A stretch of 64,000 nt of DNA from Mesorhizobium sp. AR10 (GCF_024746795.1 NZ_CP080524.1:1116001-1180000), one strand, 5' to 3'. Numbered from the stretch's first letter, positions 11,536 through 21,618 are shown. Notes: generated by a model not told the origin, from the letters alone. Program-made: numbers and translations.

Positions 11536-12531
11536 ATGAGTGATAGCAAGCCGTTTGGCGGCTCATTTGGCAGCAATGGCGGCCAGTATGCCACGTCAGT
11601 GCAGTATGGCGGAACCGAACCAGCACGGCCGAAAGTCGCCGTTGGCGAGGCGCCGGCCACTGACGTCATCAAGGACACGACGACCGCGGCCTTTGCCGCA
11701 GACGTCATCCAGGAATCGCGCCGGCAGCCGGTGCTGGTCGATTTCTGGGCGCCGTGGTGCGGCCCTTGCAAGCAGCTGACCCCGTTGCTGGAAAAGGCGG
11801 TGAAGGCCGCCGGCGGCAAGGTCAAGCTGGTCAAGATGAACATCGACGATCATCCGTCGATCGCCGGCCAGCTCGGCATCCAGTCGATACCGGCGGTGAT
11901 TGCCTTCAAGGACGGCCAGCCAGTCGATGGCTTCATGGGCGCCGTCCCCGAGAGCCAGATTGCCGAGTTCATCACCAAGGTCGGCGGCAAGGGCAACGGA
12001 GCGCCGCCAGTGGCCGAGGCGCTCGCAGCGGCAGCGGAGGCGCACGCCGCCGGCGACATGCAAACCGCGGCGGATATTTACGACGCGATCCTGGAACAGG
12101 CGCCGGAGACGATCGAGGCGATCGCCGGGCTCGGCGAGCTGTTGTTCGAGGCCGGCGATGCAGCCGGCGCCGAGGAGGTTCTGGCGCGGGCGCCGGAAGC
12201 AAAGAAGGATGCGCCGCCGATCGCCGCGCTGCGCGCCAAGATGGCGCTGGCCGTGCAAGCGGCAGCGCTTGGCAATCCGGCCGAGTTCGAACAGCGTCTG
12301 GCCGCCAATCCCGGCGATCATCAGGCACGCTTCGATCTTGCCATGATCCAGAACGCCCGGGGCGAGCGGACGCAGGCCGCCGACAATCTGCTGGCGATCA
12401 TCAAGGCCGACCGCGCCTGGAATGACGACGGCGCCAAGACCCAGTTGCTGCAGTTTTTCGAGGCATGGGGCATGACCGACGAGGCGACGCTGGCGGCACG
12501 GCGCAAACTGTCGTCGCTGCTGTTTTCCTAG
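11536..12531 (+). CDS. Thioredoxin-domain protein with TPR tail (YbbN/CnoX-like)
   Basis: The N-terminal 60 residues are a flexible Gly/Ser-rich extension. A thioredoxin domain follows with active site WAPWCGPCK (Cys75/Cys78), then an Ala-rich TPR-like helical region (about 180-331), as in YbbN/CnoX proteins that combine thioredoxin with TPRs for chaperone-type protein protection. Unlike E. coli CnoX, the CGPC motif is intact, so redox activity is expected. The ATG at 11536 follows GAAAGGG; an in-frame codon at 11491 lacks a good site. A hairpin with T run lies right after the stop. Confidence 0.88.
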   Translation: MSDSKPFGGSFGSNGGQYATSVQYGGTEPARPKVAVGEAPATDVIKDTTTAAFAADVIQESRRQPVLVDFWAPWCGPCKQLTPLLEKAVKAAGGKVKLVKMNIDDHPSIAGQLGIQSIPAVIAFKDGQPVDGFMGAVPESQIAEFITKVGGKGNGAPPVAEALAAAAEAHAAGDMQTAADIYDAILEQAPETIEAIAGLGELLFEAGDAAGAEEVLARAPEAKKDAPPIAALRAKMALAVQAAALGNPAEFEQRLAANPGDHQARFDLAMIQNARGERTQAADNLLAIIKADRAWNDDGAKTQLLQFFEAWGMTDEATLAARRKLSSLLFS

Positions 12532-12577
12532 AGCCTGTTCCATCCCGATAGAATCGGGATGGGGCTCTAACTTTTTT
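12531..12577 (+). terminator. Hairpin and T-run after the thioredoxin gene
   Basis: GAGCC, then CCATCCCGAT-AGA-ATCGGGATGG, then GGCTC form one long stem-loop, followed five bases later by six T residues. It begins at the stop codon of the thioredoxin gene and fits an intrinsic terminator. The CCATCCCGAT palindrome is also a common dispersed motif in rhizobia. Confidence 0.65.
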
Positions 12578-12581
12578 GTTT

Positions 12582-12651
12582 GAGCATGATCTTTTCCGAA
12601 AACCGGATACCACTTTTCGCTTACGCGGACCTTCGGTTCGGGATCATGCTC
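12582..12651. repeat. GAGCATGATC palindromic intergenic repeat
   Basis: GAGCATGATC at 12582-12591 is mirrored by GATCATGCTC at 12642-12651. The interior (TTTTCCGAAAACCGG, ACTTTTCG, TTCGGG) is the known style of a dispersed rhizobial/Bradyrhizobium palindrome. The whole 405-bp gap 12532-12936 contains three such palindromes and no gene. Confidence 0.65.
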
Positions 12652-12716
12652 TAAAGCCGTTCGCCGGCTGTTTTTGTCAAACGGCCTTGCGGCTGGCGGC
12701 GGCTGCGCCAGATTAA

Positions 12717-12763
12717 TGCATGTCGCCCAAAAGTGCGCAGCGGTTTTGGGACAACGACATGCC
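12717..12763. repeat. TGCATGTCG palindromic element, copy 1
   Basis: TGCATGTCGCCCAAAAGTGC is answered by CGGTTTTGGGACAACGACAT. The element recurs in reverse complement at 50106-50153 with only small changes, so it is a dispersed repeat of about 47 bp. Confidence 0.75.
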
Positions 12764-12778
12764 TAAAGACAAAAACTT

Positions 12779-12813
12779 AGCGCGTCGCCTGATCCGTTTC
12801 AACGCGACGCGCT
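12779..12813. repeat. AGCGCGTCGC inverted repeat upstream of the Lon-N gene
   Basis: AGCGCGTCGC (12779-12788) and GCGACGCGCT (12804-12813) form a 10-bp perfect stem with a 15-base loop. It may be a third part of the mosaic repeat above or a hairpin in the leader of the next gene. Confidence 0.55.
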
Positions 12814-12936
12814 TTAGATGCCAAGAGCCGGGCCGGACCGATCCTTTTCCCAGTGGCATGGCTTGCGCCAGTTGGATTGCGATCGGCGAAATTCCGGTTT
12901 GACGGGGCTTCCTGGCGAAGCGATCGGAGGATTGAG

Positions 12937-13608
12937 GTGCAGGTCGGAAACGCGCACTACCGGCTCGGCAAGGATTTGCCGTCAACCATCGCGATCTTTC
13001 CGCTCGAAGGGGCGCTGCTGCTGCCTGGAGGTCGCATGCCGCTCAACATCTTCGAGCCGCGCTATCTGCAGATGGTGGATGAGGCCATTGCCGGATCGCG
13101 GCTGATCGGCATCATTCAGCCGCGCCTCGATGGCGCCTTGCGCGCCGACGGCGAGCCGGAGCTGTGCAATGTCGGTTGCGCCGGGCGCATCATCTCGCTG
13201 GCCGAGAGCGGCGATGGCCGTTATCTGATTTCGCTGCAGGGCGTGTGCCGGTTCCGGGTCGCGCACGAACTTCCGGCAAAGACGCCGTTTCGCCAATGCA
13301 AGCTGGCGCCTTTTCTCACCGATCTCGAAGAAGACCCGGCGGGGAGCGAGGTCGACCGACCTTCCCTGCTCAAGGCGTTTCGTGCCTATCTGCAGGCCAA
13401 TGATCTGGAAGCCGACTGGGAAAGCGTCAGCCGCGCCGAAAATGCCATGCTGGTCAATGCTCTGTCGATGATGGCGCCCTATGGGCCGGCCGAGAAACAG
13501 GCGCTGCTCGAAGCGGCGGATCTGAGGACGCGGGCAGAGACGCTGATCGCCATCACCGAAATGGCGCTGGCGCGTGAGAATGAGGACTTTGGCTCGAGCC
13601 TGCAGTAG
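12937..13608 (+). CDS. LON peptidase substrate-binding-domain protein
   Basis: The 223-residue protein consists of the Lon N-terminal (substrate-binding) domain without AAA+ or protease parts: FPLEGALLLPGG, then LNIFEPRYLQM, then GRIISLAESGDGRY. These are common stand-alone Lon-N (PUA-like) proteins of unknown job. The start is taken as GTG at 12937 because a full GGAGG lies six bases upstream and gives MQVGNAHYRL; the ATG at 12853 would add residues from a non-conserved leader. Confidence 0.85.
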   Translation: MQVGNAHYRLGKDLPSTIAIFPLEGALLLPGGRMPLNIFEPRYLQMVDEAIAGSRLIGIIQPRLDGALRADGEPELCNVGCAGRIISLAESGDGRYLISLQGVCRFRVAHELPAKTPFRQCKLAPFLTDLEEDPAGSEVDRPSLLKAFRAYLQANDLEADWESVSRAENAMLVNALSMMAPYGPAEKQALLEAADLRTRAETLIAITEMALARENEDFGSSLQ

Positions 13609-13806
13609 GTAAGATGCGTGGATATTCAGGTGATCGGCCTGCGAACGACCGATACCTGCGCTTCCGGTGCTCACGTACTTCAAGTACGCTCCGCTCCGGT
13701 TCTCGGTATCAGCCATTTTGGTCGCTCAGCGCCCGTCCTTGACTCCGGCTCGGCCTGACCTGAATCTCGACGCATCTTGGGCTGGTGAGTGGCCGGGAGA
13801 GGAACG

Positions 13807-14049
13807 ATGGCGGCGGATGGGCGTGACGGAAAGAAGACCAATGTCGATCCCAAGCTGCTGGAACTCCTGGCATGCCCGCTGACCAAGGGGCCGCTGGCCT
13901 GGGATCCGGAACGCGGCGAGCTCATCTCCAGGGTAGCAAAGCTTGCCTATCCGGTGCGCGACGGCATCCCGATCATGCTGCCCTCGGAGGCACGGACGAT
14001 TTCGGCTGAGGACGTGCTGTCGCCGCCGCGTTTGAGCGGGCCTGCTTGA
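13807..14049 (+). CDS. Trm112-family (UPF0434/YcaR-like) small protein
   Basis: The 80-residue protein has the Trm112 fold: [14 protein letters not shown], then [20 protein letters not shown] and the terminal MLPSEAR. In bacteria these are zinc-ribbon-like proteins; here only the first Cys of the usual Cys pairs is retained, as is typical of alphaproteobacterial members. The ATG at 13807 follows GGGAGAGG. GTG 13789 is an alternative. It lies 198 bp after the Lon-N gene on the same strand and is convergent with dnaE2. Confidence 0.85.
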   Translation: MAADGRDGKKTNVDPKLLELLACPLTKGPLAWDPERGELISRVAKLAYPVRDGIPIMLPSEARTISAEDVLSPPRLSGPA

Positions 14050-14100
14050 ACAGCGGGTGTCTTCTGCCGACTAATGGCATTGGGAGAAGGGGGCGATGCT

Positions 14101-17100
14101 CTATTGAAAATTGCGTCCCTTGGGCATGACCTTTTCCGCCTCTCCCGATAACGTCGCGATATCCTGTCTGATCGGTGCGCTCCGTATAGCCGTTGGGCTT
14201 TGATCGGCGAACGGCGGCGTGTCTGCGCCGACCTTCTCCAGCAGCACGGTCAACCAGGGCGTCAGATCCTCGATCTTTTCGGCGACGATGTGGATGACAT
14301 CCGATTCCGACTGCAATTTTCCGGTGACGCGGACGAACCGCGCGCCCATGACAATGGGCCGAAAACGGTCGAAGGTTCTTTGCCAGAAAATGACGTTGGC
14401 GACGCCCTTGTCGTCCTCCAGCGTCAGGAAAATGGCATTGCCCTTGCCGGGCCGCTGGCGCACCAGCACGAGGCCGGCGACCGAAACCCGCCTGCCATCG
14501 CGCACCGACCCCAGCCGGGCATTGGGCGTGACGCCGGAGCGATCCAGCCGCTCACGCAGAAAGGCAACCGGATGCGCCTTCAGCGACAGGCCGAGCGAAC
14601 GGTAGTCATGGATGACATGCTCGCCGAGCGGCATTGTCGGGAGCTTCGTCTCGGGCTCCAGTTCGCGCAGGCGGATCGCCGGCTGGTCGAATAGCGGCAG
14701 CTTTTCGGTGGCACTCTTGCCGTCGAGCGCGCGGACTGCCCACAGGGCCTCGCGGCGGTCGAGGCCGAGCGAGCGGAAAGCGTCGGCCTGCGCCAACCTT
14801 TCGATTTCGTCGACGTCGAGGCCGGAGCGCAGCCAGACATCCCTGACGGTTGCGTAACCGGAACCGCGTCGCTCAACGAAAGCGTCCATGCGTTCTTTCG
14901 ACAGGCCCTTGATCTGGCGGAAACCAAGCCGCACGGCATGGTTGGTCAGGATGACGCCGCGCATTTCGGCATGGCGTGGGAGGATGCGGGCCAGGTCGAA
15001 AGGTGCTTTTTCCAAGGTGCAGTCCCAGACGGAGAAATTGACGTCGACCTCGCGGATGTCGACGCCATGGTCGCGCGCGTCGCGGACAAGCTGGGCCGGC
15101 TGATAAAAGCCCATCGGCTGGGAATTCAGGATCGCGACGCAGAACACGTCGGGATAGAAGGTCTTGAACCAGCAGGAGGCATAGACCAGCAGCGCGAAGG
15201 ACGCGGCATGGCTTTCTGGAAAGCCGTATTCGCCAAACCCCTCGATCTGCTTGAAACAGCGCTCGGCGAAGCCCATCTCGTATCCTCTTTTCATCATGCC
15301 ATCGACCATGCGCTGGCGGTAATTGCCGATGGTGCCCGTGCGCTTGAAGGTGGCCATGGCGCGGCGCAATTCATCGGCCTCGCCCGGCCTGAAGCCGCCG
15401 GCGACGATGGCGATCTTCATCGCCTGTTCCTGGAACAGCGGCACGCCCAGCGTCTTGCCGAGAATCTTTTCCAGCTCCGGCTTGGGGTATTCGGCTTTCT
15501 CCTTTTCTTGCCGGCGGCGCAGATAGGGATGCACCATGTCGCCCTGGATCGGGCCGGGCCGCACGATAGCCACCTCGATGACAAGGTCATAGAATGTGCG
15601 CGGCCTGAGCCTCGGCAGCATCGACATCTGGGCCCGCGATTCGATCTGGAAGACGCCGAGCGTGTCGGCGCGGCAGATCATGTCGTAGACGCGGTCATCC
15701 TCCGGCGGCAGGGTGGCCAGCACATAGGGCCGGCCATATTCATCCCGCGCATCGGGATAATGGTCCTGCAGGAGCGTGAAGGCGCGCTTGAGGCAGGTCA
15801 GCATGCCGAGCGCCAGAATATCCACCTTGAGGATCTTCACCGCGTCGAGATCGTCCTTGTCCCACTCGACCATCTTGCGCTCGTCCATCGCCGTCTTGAC
15901 GATGGGAACGATCTCGTCGAGCCGGTCCCTGGTGATGACGAAGCCACCGACATGCTGCGAGAGATGGCGGGGAAAACCCATGATCTCGTTGGCGTGGGCG
16001 AGCACATGCCGCGTCGACGGGTCGGCCCGGTCGATACCGCCGGCCTTTGCTTCCTTCTCGCCAAGCTCGGAGGTCGACCAGCCCCAGATCGAGCTGGACA
16101 GCGCCCCTCGGACATCGTCGGACAGACCCATCGCCTTGGCGACTTCGCGCAGTGCGGAGCGGCCGCGATAGCTGACGACGGCGGCGGCCAGCGCGGTGCG
16201 CTTGGCGCTGTATTTGTTGTAGATGTACTGCATGACAATCTCGCGCTTTTCATGCTCGAAGTCGACGTCGATGTCGGGCGGCTCGTTTCTTTCCTCGGAG
16301 ATGAAGCGTTCGAACAGCGTGTCGATCCGGTCGGGTCCGACTTCGGTGATGCCGATGCAGAAACAGACGATCGAATTGGCGGCGGAGCCGCGCCCCTGGC
16401 AGAGGACGTCCTGGCTGCGGGCATATTTGACGATGTCGTAGACCGTCAGGAAGTAGCGCGCGTAGTTCAGGCGCTCGATCAAGGCGAGCTCTTCCTGGAT
16501 GCGCTGGATTACGGAAGCAGGGACACCCGCCGGATAGCGCGTGGCGGCCCCCTCCCTGGCCAATCGTTCGAGCTCGGCCTGCGGCCCGAGTCCCGATTCC
16601 GTTGGCTCGTCGGGATAGTTGTACTGGAGGTCGCTGAGGGAGAAGGTCAGTTCGCCGGCAAAGCGTTGCGTCTCCATCAACGCCTGCGGATGGCGACGGA
16701 AAAGGCGGGCCATCTCCAGCGGCGGTTTTAGATGGCGCTCGGCATTGACCGTCAGCTCCATCCCGGCCTCGGCGACGGGAACGTTGAGGCGGATAGCCGT
16801 CAACACGTCCTGCAGCGAGCGCCGTTCTGCCGTGTGATAAAGAACGTCGTTGGTCGCCATAAGCGCCATGCCGGTCACTTCCGACAGGCCTGCAGCCTGC
16901 TCGATCCTGAAGCGGTCGTTGCCGCGATAATCCGGCGCCACACCAAGCCGCAAATTGTTGCCGAAGCGGCCCTTGAGTTGGCGCAGCAGGGCCAACCCGT
17001 CATCCACGCCTGCCGTCAAATCGGGCAGGATCGCCAGCGACATGAGGTCGCCCCATTCGAGAAGGTCATCGCGCGTGAGAAGGGTCGCCCCCTTCTCGTT

Positions 17101-17421
17101 CTCGTCGCGCAGATTGGCCTGGGTGAGCATGCGGCAGAGATGCCCCCAGCCCTTGCGGTCCTGCGGATAGGCGAGAACGTCAGGCGTGCCGTCGCCAAAA
17201 ACCAGCCGGCAACCAGGATGATAGGAAAGATGCTCGACCTTGGCCTGCTGCCAGGCGCGGACGACGCCGGCCACCGTGTTGCGGTCGGCAAGGCCGATCG
17301 CCGAAAATCCGAGAAGCTTTGCCGCGACCACCAGTTCCTCGGGCTTGGAGGCGCCGCGCAGAAACGAGAAATTCGACTGGATGCCGAACTCGGCATAGGG
17401 AACGATGGTCAGCGCGTTCAT
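14101..17421 (-). CDS. dnaE2: Error-prone DNA polymerase DnaE2
   Basis: DnaE2 (ImuC) is the C-family polymerase that carries out SOS mutagenesis with ImuA and ImuB. The 1106-residue product begins with a PHP domain ([21 protein letters not shown]), continues with the polymerase palm containing the catalytic aspartates in [14 protein letters not shown], the tau/finger and helix-hairpin-helix parts ([13 protein letters not shown]) and an OB-fold near the end ([20 protein letters not shown]). The frame stays open far upstream, but the ATG at 17421 gives the family N-terminus and overlaps the imuB stop by four bases (ATGA), so the genes are translationally coupled. Confidence 0.95.
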   Translation of the reverse strand: MNALTIVPYAEFGIQSNFSFLRGASKPEELVVAAKLLGFSAIGLADRNTVAGVVRAWQQAKVEHLSYHPGCRLVFGDGTPDVLAYPQDRKGWGHLCRMLTQANLRDENEKGATLLTRDDLLEWGDLMSLAILPDLTAGVDDGLALLRQLKGRFGNNLRLGVAPDYRGNDRFRIEQAAGLSEVTGMALMATNDVLYHTAERRSLQDVLTAIRLNVPVAEAGMELTVNAERHLKPPLEMARLFRRHPQALMETQRFAGELTFSLSDLQYNYPDEPTESGLGPQAELERLAREGAATRYPAGVPASVIQRIQEELALIERLNYARYFLTVYDIVKYARSQDVLCQGRGSAANSIVCFCIGITEVGPDRIDTLFERFISEERNEPPDIDVDFEHEKREIVMQYIYNKYSAKRTALAAAVVSYRGRSALREVAKAMGLSDDVRGALSSSIWGWSTSELGEKEAKAGGIDRADPSTRHVLAHANEIMGFPRHLSQHVGGFVITRDRLDEIVPIVKTAMDERKMVEWDKDDLDAVKILKVDILALGMLTCLKRAFTLLQDHYPDARDEYGRPYVLATLPPEDDRVYDMICRADTLGVFQIESRAQMSMLPRLRPRTFYDLVIEVAIVRPGPIQGDMVHPYLRRRQEKEKAEYPKPELEKILGKTLGVPLFQEQAMKIAIVAGGFRPGEADELRRAMATFKRTGTIGNYRQRMVDGMMKRGYEMGFAERCFKQIEGFGEYGFPESHAASFALLVYASCWFKTFYPDVFCVAILNSQPMGFYQPAQLVRDARDHGVDIREVDVNFSVWDCTLEKAPFDLARILPRHAEMRGVILTNHAVRLGFRQIKGLSKERMDAFVERRGSGYATVRDVWLRSGLDVDEIERLAQADAFRSLGLDRREALWAVRALDGKSATEKLPLFDQPAIRLRELEPETKLPTMPLGEHVIHDYRSLGLSLKAHPVAFLRERLDRSGVTPNARLGSVRDGRRVSVAGLVLVRQRPGKGNAIFLTLEDDKGVANVIFWQRTFDRFRPIVMGARFVRVTGKLQSESDVIHIVAEKIEDLTPWLTVLLEKVGADTPPFADQSPTAIRSAPIRQDIATLSGEAEKVMPKGRNFQ

Positions 17422-19025
17422 GCGAAGACACCATGCATGTACCAGCGTGGCGAAGGTTGTCCGGCGCCATAGAGGCCCTGGCGGTAGAGCCAGTAACGGC
17501 GGCCGTCGCTGTCCTCGATGCGGAAATAGTCCCGGGTCGGTGCGTCTTCCTGGCCCTGCTGCACGCGCCACCATTCCGAGGCAATGCGTTCCGGACCTTC
17601 GGCGCGGGCGACACGATAGAGTGCGCGGCGCCAACGAAAGTTCATCGGCGGCCCCTCGGGCATTTCGGTGGCCGGCACCTCGATCGGCTCGGGCGAGCGG
17701 AAAAGCCGGATCGGCCGCTCCGGCCGGAAGATTGTCGTCGGTGCTTTCATCCGCTCCGGCTTTTTCGGCGGCGTGGTCCTTTGCGGCGCCTCGGTGAAGG
17801 GCAGCGTGGCGACGGCGCGCTCCGGCAGATGGCTCTCGACGGCGACCGGTCTCAGAACCGCACTGTTGCCGAGCCGGGCGCGGATGCGGTCGGCGAACAG
17901 CGCGATATCGGCGCCGTCGTCTTCGGTCTCGCCGGTGAGGTCGGCCTGCTGCATGTCGAAGGCGGCGGCCGAGAGCACCGAAAGGCGCACGAGATCGAAG
18001 CCATAGCCGGCATCGATATCCTGTTCGAGCGCGGCCAGCCTTTCGTGAAAAAGCCTCTGGATCAGCAGCGGTTCGCGCAGGGGACGCGAGGTGCCGACGG
18101 CGATGCGGCTGACGGCGCCGTCGACGCGAAACAGCAGCAGCGCCAGCGTCCTGGCGCCCTCGCCACGGCGCTCGAGGTCGGTCTTCAGCGTCATTGCCAG
18201 CAGCCGCACCAGCCGCTCGATTTCGTCGGTCAGCATGACGGGCTCGCAAAGATGGCGTTCGACCGAAAGCGGCGCCACCGGCAGGCGCGGCGACACGGCC
18301 TCATCGAGGCGGCCAAGCGCCTGGTCGAGGCGCAAAAGCAGCGACGCGCCGAAGCGGCGGGCAAGCGGCGCGCGCGGTGCGGCCATGACGGCGCCGGCCG
18401 TGCGCAGGCCAACGCTTTCCAGGCTGGTGCGGATTTCCGGGTCGATGCGCAGCGCTGACAGCGGCAAGGGCGCGAGCAGCGCGTCTTCCTCGCCCGAGGC
18501 GACGATAAGGTCGCCGGAGAACCGCGCCGCCGCCCAGGCAGCGCCCGGTGTGGCGGCAAGGCCGGCGCGAACATCAAAACCCTGATGGAAAAAGCGCGAC
18601 AGGATGTCGTCCAGCATCGCGCGTTCGCCGCCGAAGAGATGGGTGCAGCCGGTGACGTCGAGAAACAGGCCGTCGGTGCTGTCCAGCGCCACCAGCGGGG
18701 TATAGCGGTCGCACCAGTCGGCGAGGCCTTCGAGCAGGCGGCGGTCGGCTTCCGGATCGGCTTCGACGATGTCGATCGATGGATGCATGGCGCGCGCATC
18801 CGCTATGCCCATGCCGCGCTTCAGATGCAGCGCCTCAGCCCGCTCGTCGAGAGCTGAGATGCGCTGGGCGTTGCGGTCGCGATGGCTGATCACCAGGGGC
18901 AGGTGATCCGACGGTCGGGAACGCCAGGACCGCCCCAGTCGCTGCCGCAATATCCTTTCGGCGGCCAGATGCGGGAACCACAGCGACAGAATCCTCTGTC
19001 CGTCTTTCCTCAAAAGCGTGTTCAT
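17418..19025 (-). CDS. imuB: ImuB, Y-family-like SOS mutagenesis protein
   Basis: ImuB is a catalytically inactive Y-family polymerase relative that bridges ImuA, DnaE2 and the beta clamp. The 535-residue protein starts with the polymerase-like palm/fingers ([16 protein letters not shown], then [19 protein letters not shown]) and ends in a conserved C-terminal region before MHGVFA. A Pro-rich segment at about 415-455 separates the two halves. It overlaps imuA by 191 bases upstream and dnaE2 by four bases downstream, so the three genes form one transcript. Confidence 0.9.
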   Translation of the reverse strand: MNTLLRKDGQRILSLWFPHLAAERILRQRLGRSWRSRPSDHLPLVISHRDRNAQRISALDERAEALHLKRGMGIADARAMHPSIDIVEADPEADRRLLEGLADWCDRYTPLVALDSTDGLFLDVTGCTHLFGGERAMLDDILSRFFHQGFDVRAGLAATPGAAWAAARFSGDLIVASGEEDALLAPLPLSALRIDPEIRTSLESVGLRTAGAVMAAPRAPLARRFGASLLLRLDQALGRLDEAVSPRLPVAPLSVERHLCEPVMLTDEIERLVRLLAMTLKTDLERRGEGARTLALLLFRVDGAVSRIAVGTSRPLREPLLIQRLFHERLAALEQDIDAGYGFDLVRLSVLSAAAFDMQQADLTGETEDDGADIALFADRIRARLGNSAVLRPVAVESHLPERAVATLPFTEAPQRTTPPKKPERMKAPTTIFRPERPIRLFRSPEPIEVPATEMPEGPPMNFRWRRALYRVARAEGPERIASEWWRVQQGQEDAPTRDYFRIEDSDGRRYWLYRQGLYGAGQPSPRWYMHGVFA

Positions 19026-19839
19026 CGGGGTTCCACTCCAGTGTGAATTGGCCGGGCAAGGCCGTTCGGCTCTTGCCGATGCTGACGGTGAAGGCGGGAC
19101 GGCCGATCGAGCCGGCCAGCGGCCCGGCGATCGTGCTGCGCGGTGCTGCCGGCGCCGACGACAGGATGAGGCGCACGGGTGCGGCCGTCGGTTCGGCCTC
19201 GGCGGCCTGCCGCAGCAGGAACACCGGCCGACCGGCGCTCTGCGCCCGGGCATGCAGCCGCCTTGTCGCGGTGAGATCGAGCCGCTGCGGACTGCCACGG
19301 ATTTCAAGGATGACGGCGGCCAGCGCCGTCATCCGGGCGGCCTCCTCGGCAACCCACAACGCGTCGACAAGTCTTGGCACCTCGGAAAACAGCAATTGCT
19401 CCGGCTCGATGCCGAAGCAGGCATGAAGCCCCCCGGCATAGGGAAAGCCGGCCTCGCGGAAGATTTCCGTGGTGCCGATCCAAAGGACCGGCAGTCGCGG
19501 CCCCTGCTTGAGGATCAAGCTGACAAGCGACAAGGCAAAGCCGGCGACGGCCCCGGCATCGCGGGTCTCGGTGCCATGGATCTCGCTGAGTGCTGCTTTC
19601 GGCAAGCCACCGCTCAAGGCGGCGTCGAGGCGCTCGGCGCCGGTGCGCAGAAATGCATCCTGCGTTGCTGCGGCAATGCCGCGACGGACAATCGTGACAT
19701 CGGTGTTGGCGGTGACATCAGCGGCGTCAAGCGACGAGCCGGCCGGCGCCTCCAGGCGCTCCGGCAGCGTTCCCTCGATCTTCGCGATCTGGCGGCGCAG
19801 GGCAAAAACAGTCTCCCGCGCCACGGCGGTCATCGCCAT
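18835..19839 (-). CDS. imuA: ImuA, RecA/SulA-like SOS mutagenesis protein
   Basis: ImuA is a RecA-like protein of the mutasome. In the 334 residues one sees the RecA-type core (LDAALSGGLPKAALSEIHG, VAGFALSLVSLILKQG, LPVLWIG, and LTATRRLHARAQSAGRP). The ImuB ATG lies inside the codons for EWNPDEHAF, so the last 63 or so residues of ImuA are encoded in overlap with imuB and look unconserved. Either the overlap is genuine or the ancestral stop was lost. The upstream SOS box makes it the first gene of the operon. Confidence 0.88.
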   Translation of the reverse strand: MAMTAVARETVFALRRQIAKIEGTLPERLEAPAGSSLDAADVTANTDVTIVRRGIAAATQDAFLRTGAERLDAALSGGLPKAALSEIHGTETRDAGAVAGFALSLVSLILKQGPRLPVLWIGTTEIFREAGFPYAGGLHACFGIEPEQLLFSEVPRLVDALWVAEEAARMTALAAVILEIRGSPQRLDLTATRRLHARAQSAGRPVFLLRQAAEAEPTAAPVRLILSSAPAAPRSTIAGPLAGSIGRPAFTVSIGKSRTALPGQFTLEWNPDEHAFEERRTEDSVAVVPASGRRKDIAAATGAVLAFPTVGSPAPGDQPSRPQRPAHLSSRRAG

Positions 19840-19863
19840 GACGGTCAGCTTCCACTCACAATT

Positions 19864-19878
19864 GTTCCTGTTATGTTC
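19864..19878. promoter_or_regulatory. Alphaproteobacterial LexA (SOS) box
   Basis: GTTC-CTGTTAT-GTTC is an exact GTTC-N7-GTTC direct repeat, the LexA operator known from alphaproteobacteria. It lies 25 bases before the imuA start codon, so the imuA-imuB-dnaE2 operon should be repressed by LexA and induced by DNA damage. Confidence 0.85.
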
Positions 19879-19971
19879 CTATAGATTCCAGAGGCGGCCG
19901 GAAGAGTCAAGCAGAGTCATGTGGAATTTATTCCTAGCTGTACCGTTGACATCACAAAACACGCGCGGGCA

Positions 19972-20163
19972 TCATTGTTCGTTCAGATGCCGTTGACCTT
20001 TGTGGCTCACTCGGACGAAGCGCCCGAAAAATCGACGTAGACTCAAGTGGAGGGCTATAGAGAGCTGGTAGCAACCCATTTCGAATCGATCGCCGAAAGA
20101 TTGTCTAGACGCTTCTTCGATGTCGGCAATCCAGCGCTGCTCAAGGTCTTCGCGAGTCGTCAT
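19972..20163 (-). CDS. Small hypothetical protein
   Basis: A 63-residue protein with mixed charge (MTTREDLEQRWIADIEEASR at the start, basic RFFGRFVRVSHKGQRHL at the end) and no recognised domain. The ATG at 20163 has AGGA six to nine bases upstream; a further in-frame ATG at 20211 has none. It lies in a slightly AT-richer stretch and is divergent from the SLOG-type gene. It may be a real small gene or chance. Confidence 0.4.
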   Translation of the reverse strand: MTTREDLEQRWIADIEEASRQSFGDRFEMGCYQLSIALHLSLRRFFGRFVRVSHKGQRHLNEQ

Positions 20164-20231
20164 CCCGGTTCCTAAATCATGCCTCGATTGGAGTATGGCA
20201 TCTGATTTCATCAGAGAAAATCGTAAGCGGT

Positions 20232-20564
20232 CTGAAACTCGCTGTCGTCGGAAGCCGGAGCTTTTCCGATAGCCGGTTGATGGCCGAAATCCTTCAGGAA
20301 CTTGCGCCCTCGCTGGTTATTAGCGGCGGCGCCGAGGGCGCGGACTCATTGGCGGAAGCATGGGCGCGGCAGCACGAAGTCGAGACGCAAATCTTCCTGC
20401 CCGATCACGCGCATCATCGCCGTCCGTACCACCATCGGAATCGGTTGATTGCGGAAGCCTGTGACGAACTGATCGCCTTTTGGGACGGTCAATCGACCGG
20501 CACGCGACATACGATCAATTATGCGCGCAGCATCGGCAAGCCAGTGAAAATCGTGCGATTTTAG
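20232..20564 (+). CDS. SLOG-fold (YspA/YpsA-like) small protein with non-standard start
   Basis: The frame encodes a Rossmann-like SLOG protein: KLAVVGSRSFSDSRLMAEIL, then LVISGGAEGADSLAEAWARQ, then a HRRPYHHRNRLIAEACDEL segment and GTRHTINYARSIGKPVKIV at the end. These proteins are related to DprA/LOG and probably bind nucleotides. No ATG, GTG or TTG exists between the upstream stop (20106) and the TTG/ATG at 20277/20280, which would cut off the first strand and glycine motif (VVGSRSF). CTG at 20232 gives a perfect N-terminus and is proposed; ATC 20220 or loss of the start is possible. Confidence 0.6.
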   Translation: MKLAVVGSRSFSDSRLMAEILQELAPSLVISGGAEGADSLAEAWARQHEVETQIFLPDHAHHRRPYHHRNRLIAEACDELIAFWDGQSTGTRHTINYARSIGKPVKIVRF

Positions 20565-20707
20565 ATCTTGGCTTGGCTGCCCTTCGATGGGCGGCGCTTC
20601 TTCTGTTGCGCTGGCACACCTATCGGAGGAGCCATGCTCTTGAGCGGCGGGGGGGTGTTCACGCAGCGGAGCAGAATTCTGCACCGCAGAAGCGCTCTGA
20701 AGTCGTG

Positions 20708-20770
20708 GCATGGATCCTGGGGTCTGCGCTGCGTCGCTGCGCTCCTTGCTCCGCCCCAGGATGACGAAGT
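20708..20770. repeat. Short palindromic intergenic element
   Basis: CCTGGGG (20716-20722) and CCCCAGG (20754-20760) frame a GC-rich core and are embedded in GGCATGGATCC...GGATGACGAAG, a common rhizobial non-coding motif. A related shorter form is at 37711-37743. The 267-bp gap 20565-20831 holds no gene. Confidence 0.5.
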
Positions 20771-20831
20771 GATAGGCGCTTTCGCTATTCGTCAAGGTAT
20801 GCGGTCCGTCAACGCAAGCCATCCGACCCGG

Positions 20832-21464
20832 TTAGCGTTGGCCACCAAAGGCCAGCCGAGCCGCAAGCCCGGCAAAGACGGTTCCCAGCAGGATCTGAGG
20901 CGCCCGCTGAAACCGCGTGCGCCTCGACAGTGCCGCACCGATGCGGCTTGCGGTCAGGATGACCAGGCCATTGACCATCAGCCCGATCAGATTGAGCACG
21001 GTCGCCAGCACCAGTATCTGCGCCGCGACGGAACCGGCCTGCGGCTGCACGAACTGCGGGAAAAGCGCCAGCACGAACAGCGCCATCTTCGGGTTGAGCA
21101 GGTTGGTCAACAACCCCTGCAGGAATATGCGGGTTTGCGAATAGCGCGGCAGGCCGGCGACCGGCGCAAGGACTGCTCCATCGGAGCTGAACGCTTTCCA
21201 GGCGAGATAGGCGAGGTAGGCCGCGCCAGCATAACGGACGATGTCGTAAGCGATGGGAGCGGCAAGGAACAATTGCGACAGGCCGAAGGCGGCGGCAAGC
21301 GCATGGCAATAGGTGCCGGCGGCGATGCCGGCATAGGTCGCCAGGCCCGCCGCGCGTCCCTGGCTGGCGCTGCGGGATGCGATCAGCAGCATGTCCGGCC
21401 CCGGCGTCGCGGTCAAAGCGAGGCAAGCAATCGCGAAAAGTCCAATGGTGGAAAGGTCCGGCAT
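20832..21464 (-). CDS. LysE/RhtB-family amino acid exporter
   Basis: A 210-residue inner-membrane transporter with five to six hydrophobic segments. The LysE-family signature is visible in TATPGPDMLLIASRSASQGR near the start and in LLTNLLNPKMALFVLALFPQ in the middle. Members export basic amino acids, homoserine/threonine or related compounds; the substrate cannot be told. The ATG at 21464 is preceded by AGGAG; the frame extends to 21521 without a better site. It stands alone. Confidence 0.88.
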   Translation of the reverse strand: MPDLSTIGLFAIACLALTATPGPDMLLIASRSASQGRAAGLATYAGIAAGTYCHALAAAFGLSQLFLAAPIAYDIVRYAGAAYLAYLAWKAFSSDGAVLAPVAGLPRYSQTRIFLQGLLTNLLNPKMALFVLALFPQFVQPQAGSVAAQILVLATVLNLIGLMVNGLVILTASRIGAALSRRTRFQRAPQILLGTVFAGLAARLAFGGQR

Positions 21465-21618
21465 GAGAGCTCCTGTTACATGGCCGGAACTGACCCGTAC
21501 GCGATTCCCCGGAATCGGCAAAGAACCTGAAACAGGAAATCAACCTGCATCTCCAGATTGCTTCGTCATTTGCCGATTCCTGAGGGAAAGCCTATATGCC
21601 GGGATCAAAGGACAAAGC

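Noticed and set aside
14938..16731. 597-residue frame on the plus strand opposite dnaE2
   Set aside because: It is the shadow of a conserved polymerase gene in GC-rich DNA; composition is His/Asp/Arg-rich with no domain, and no ribosome-binding site is present.
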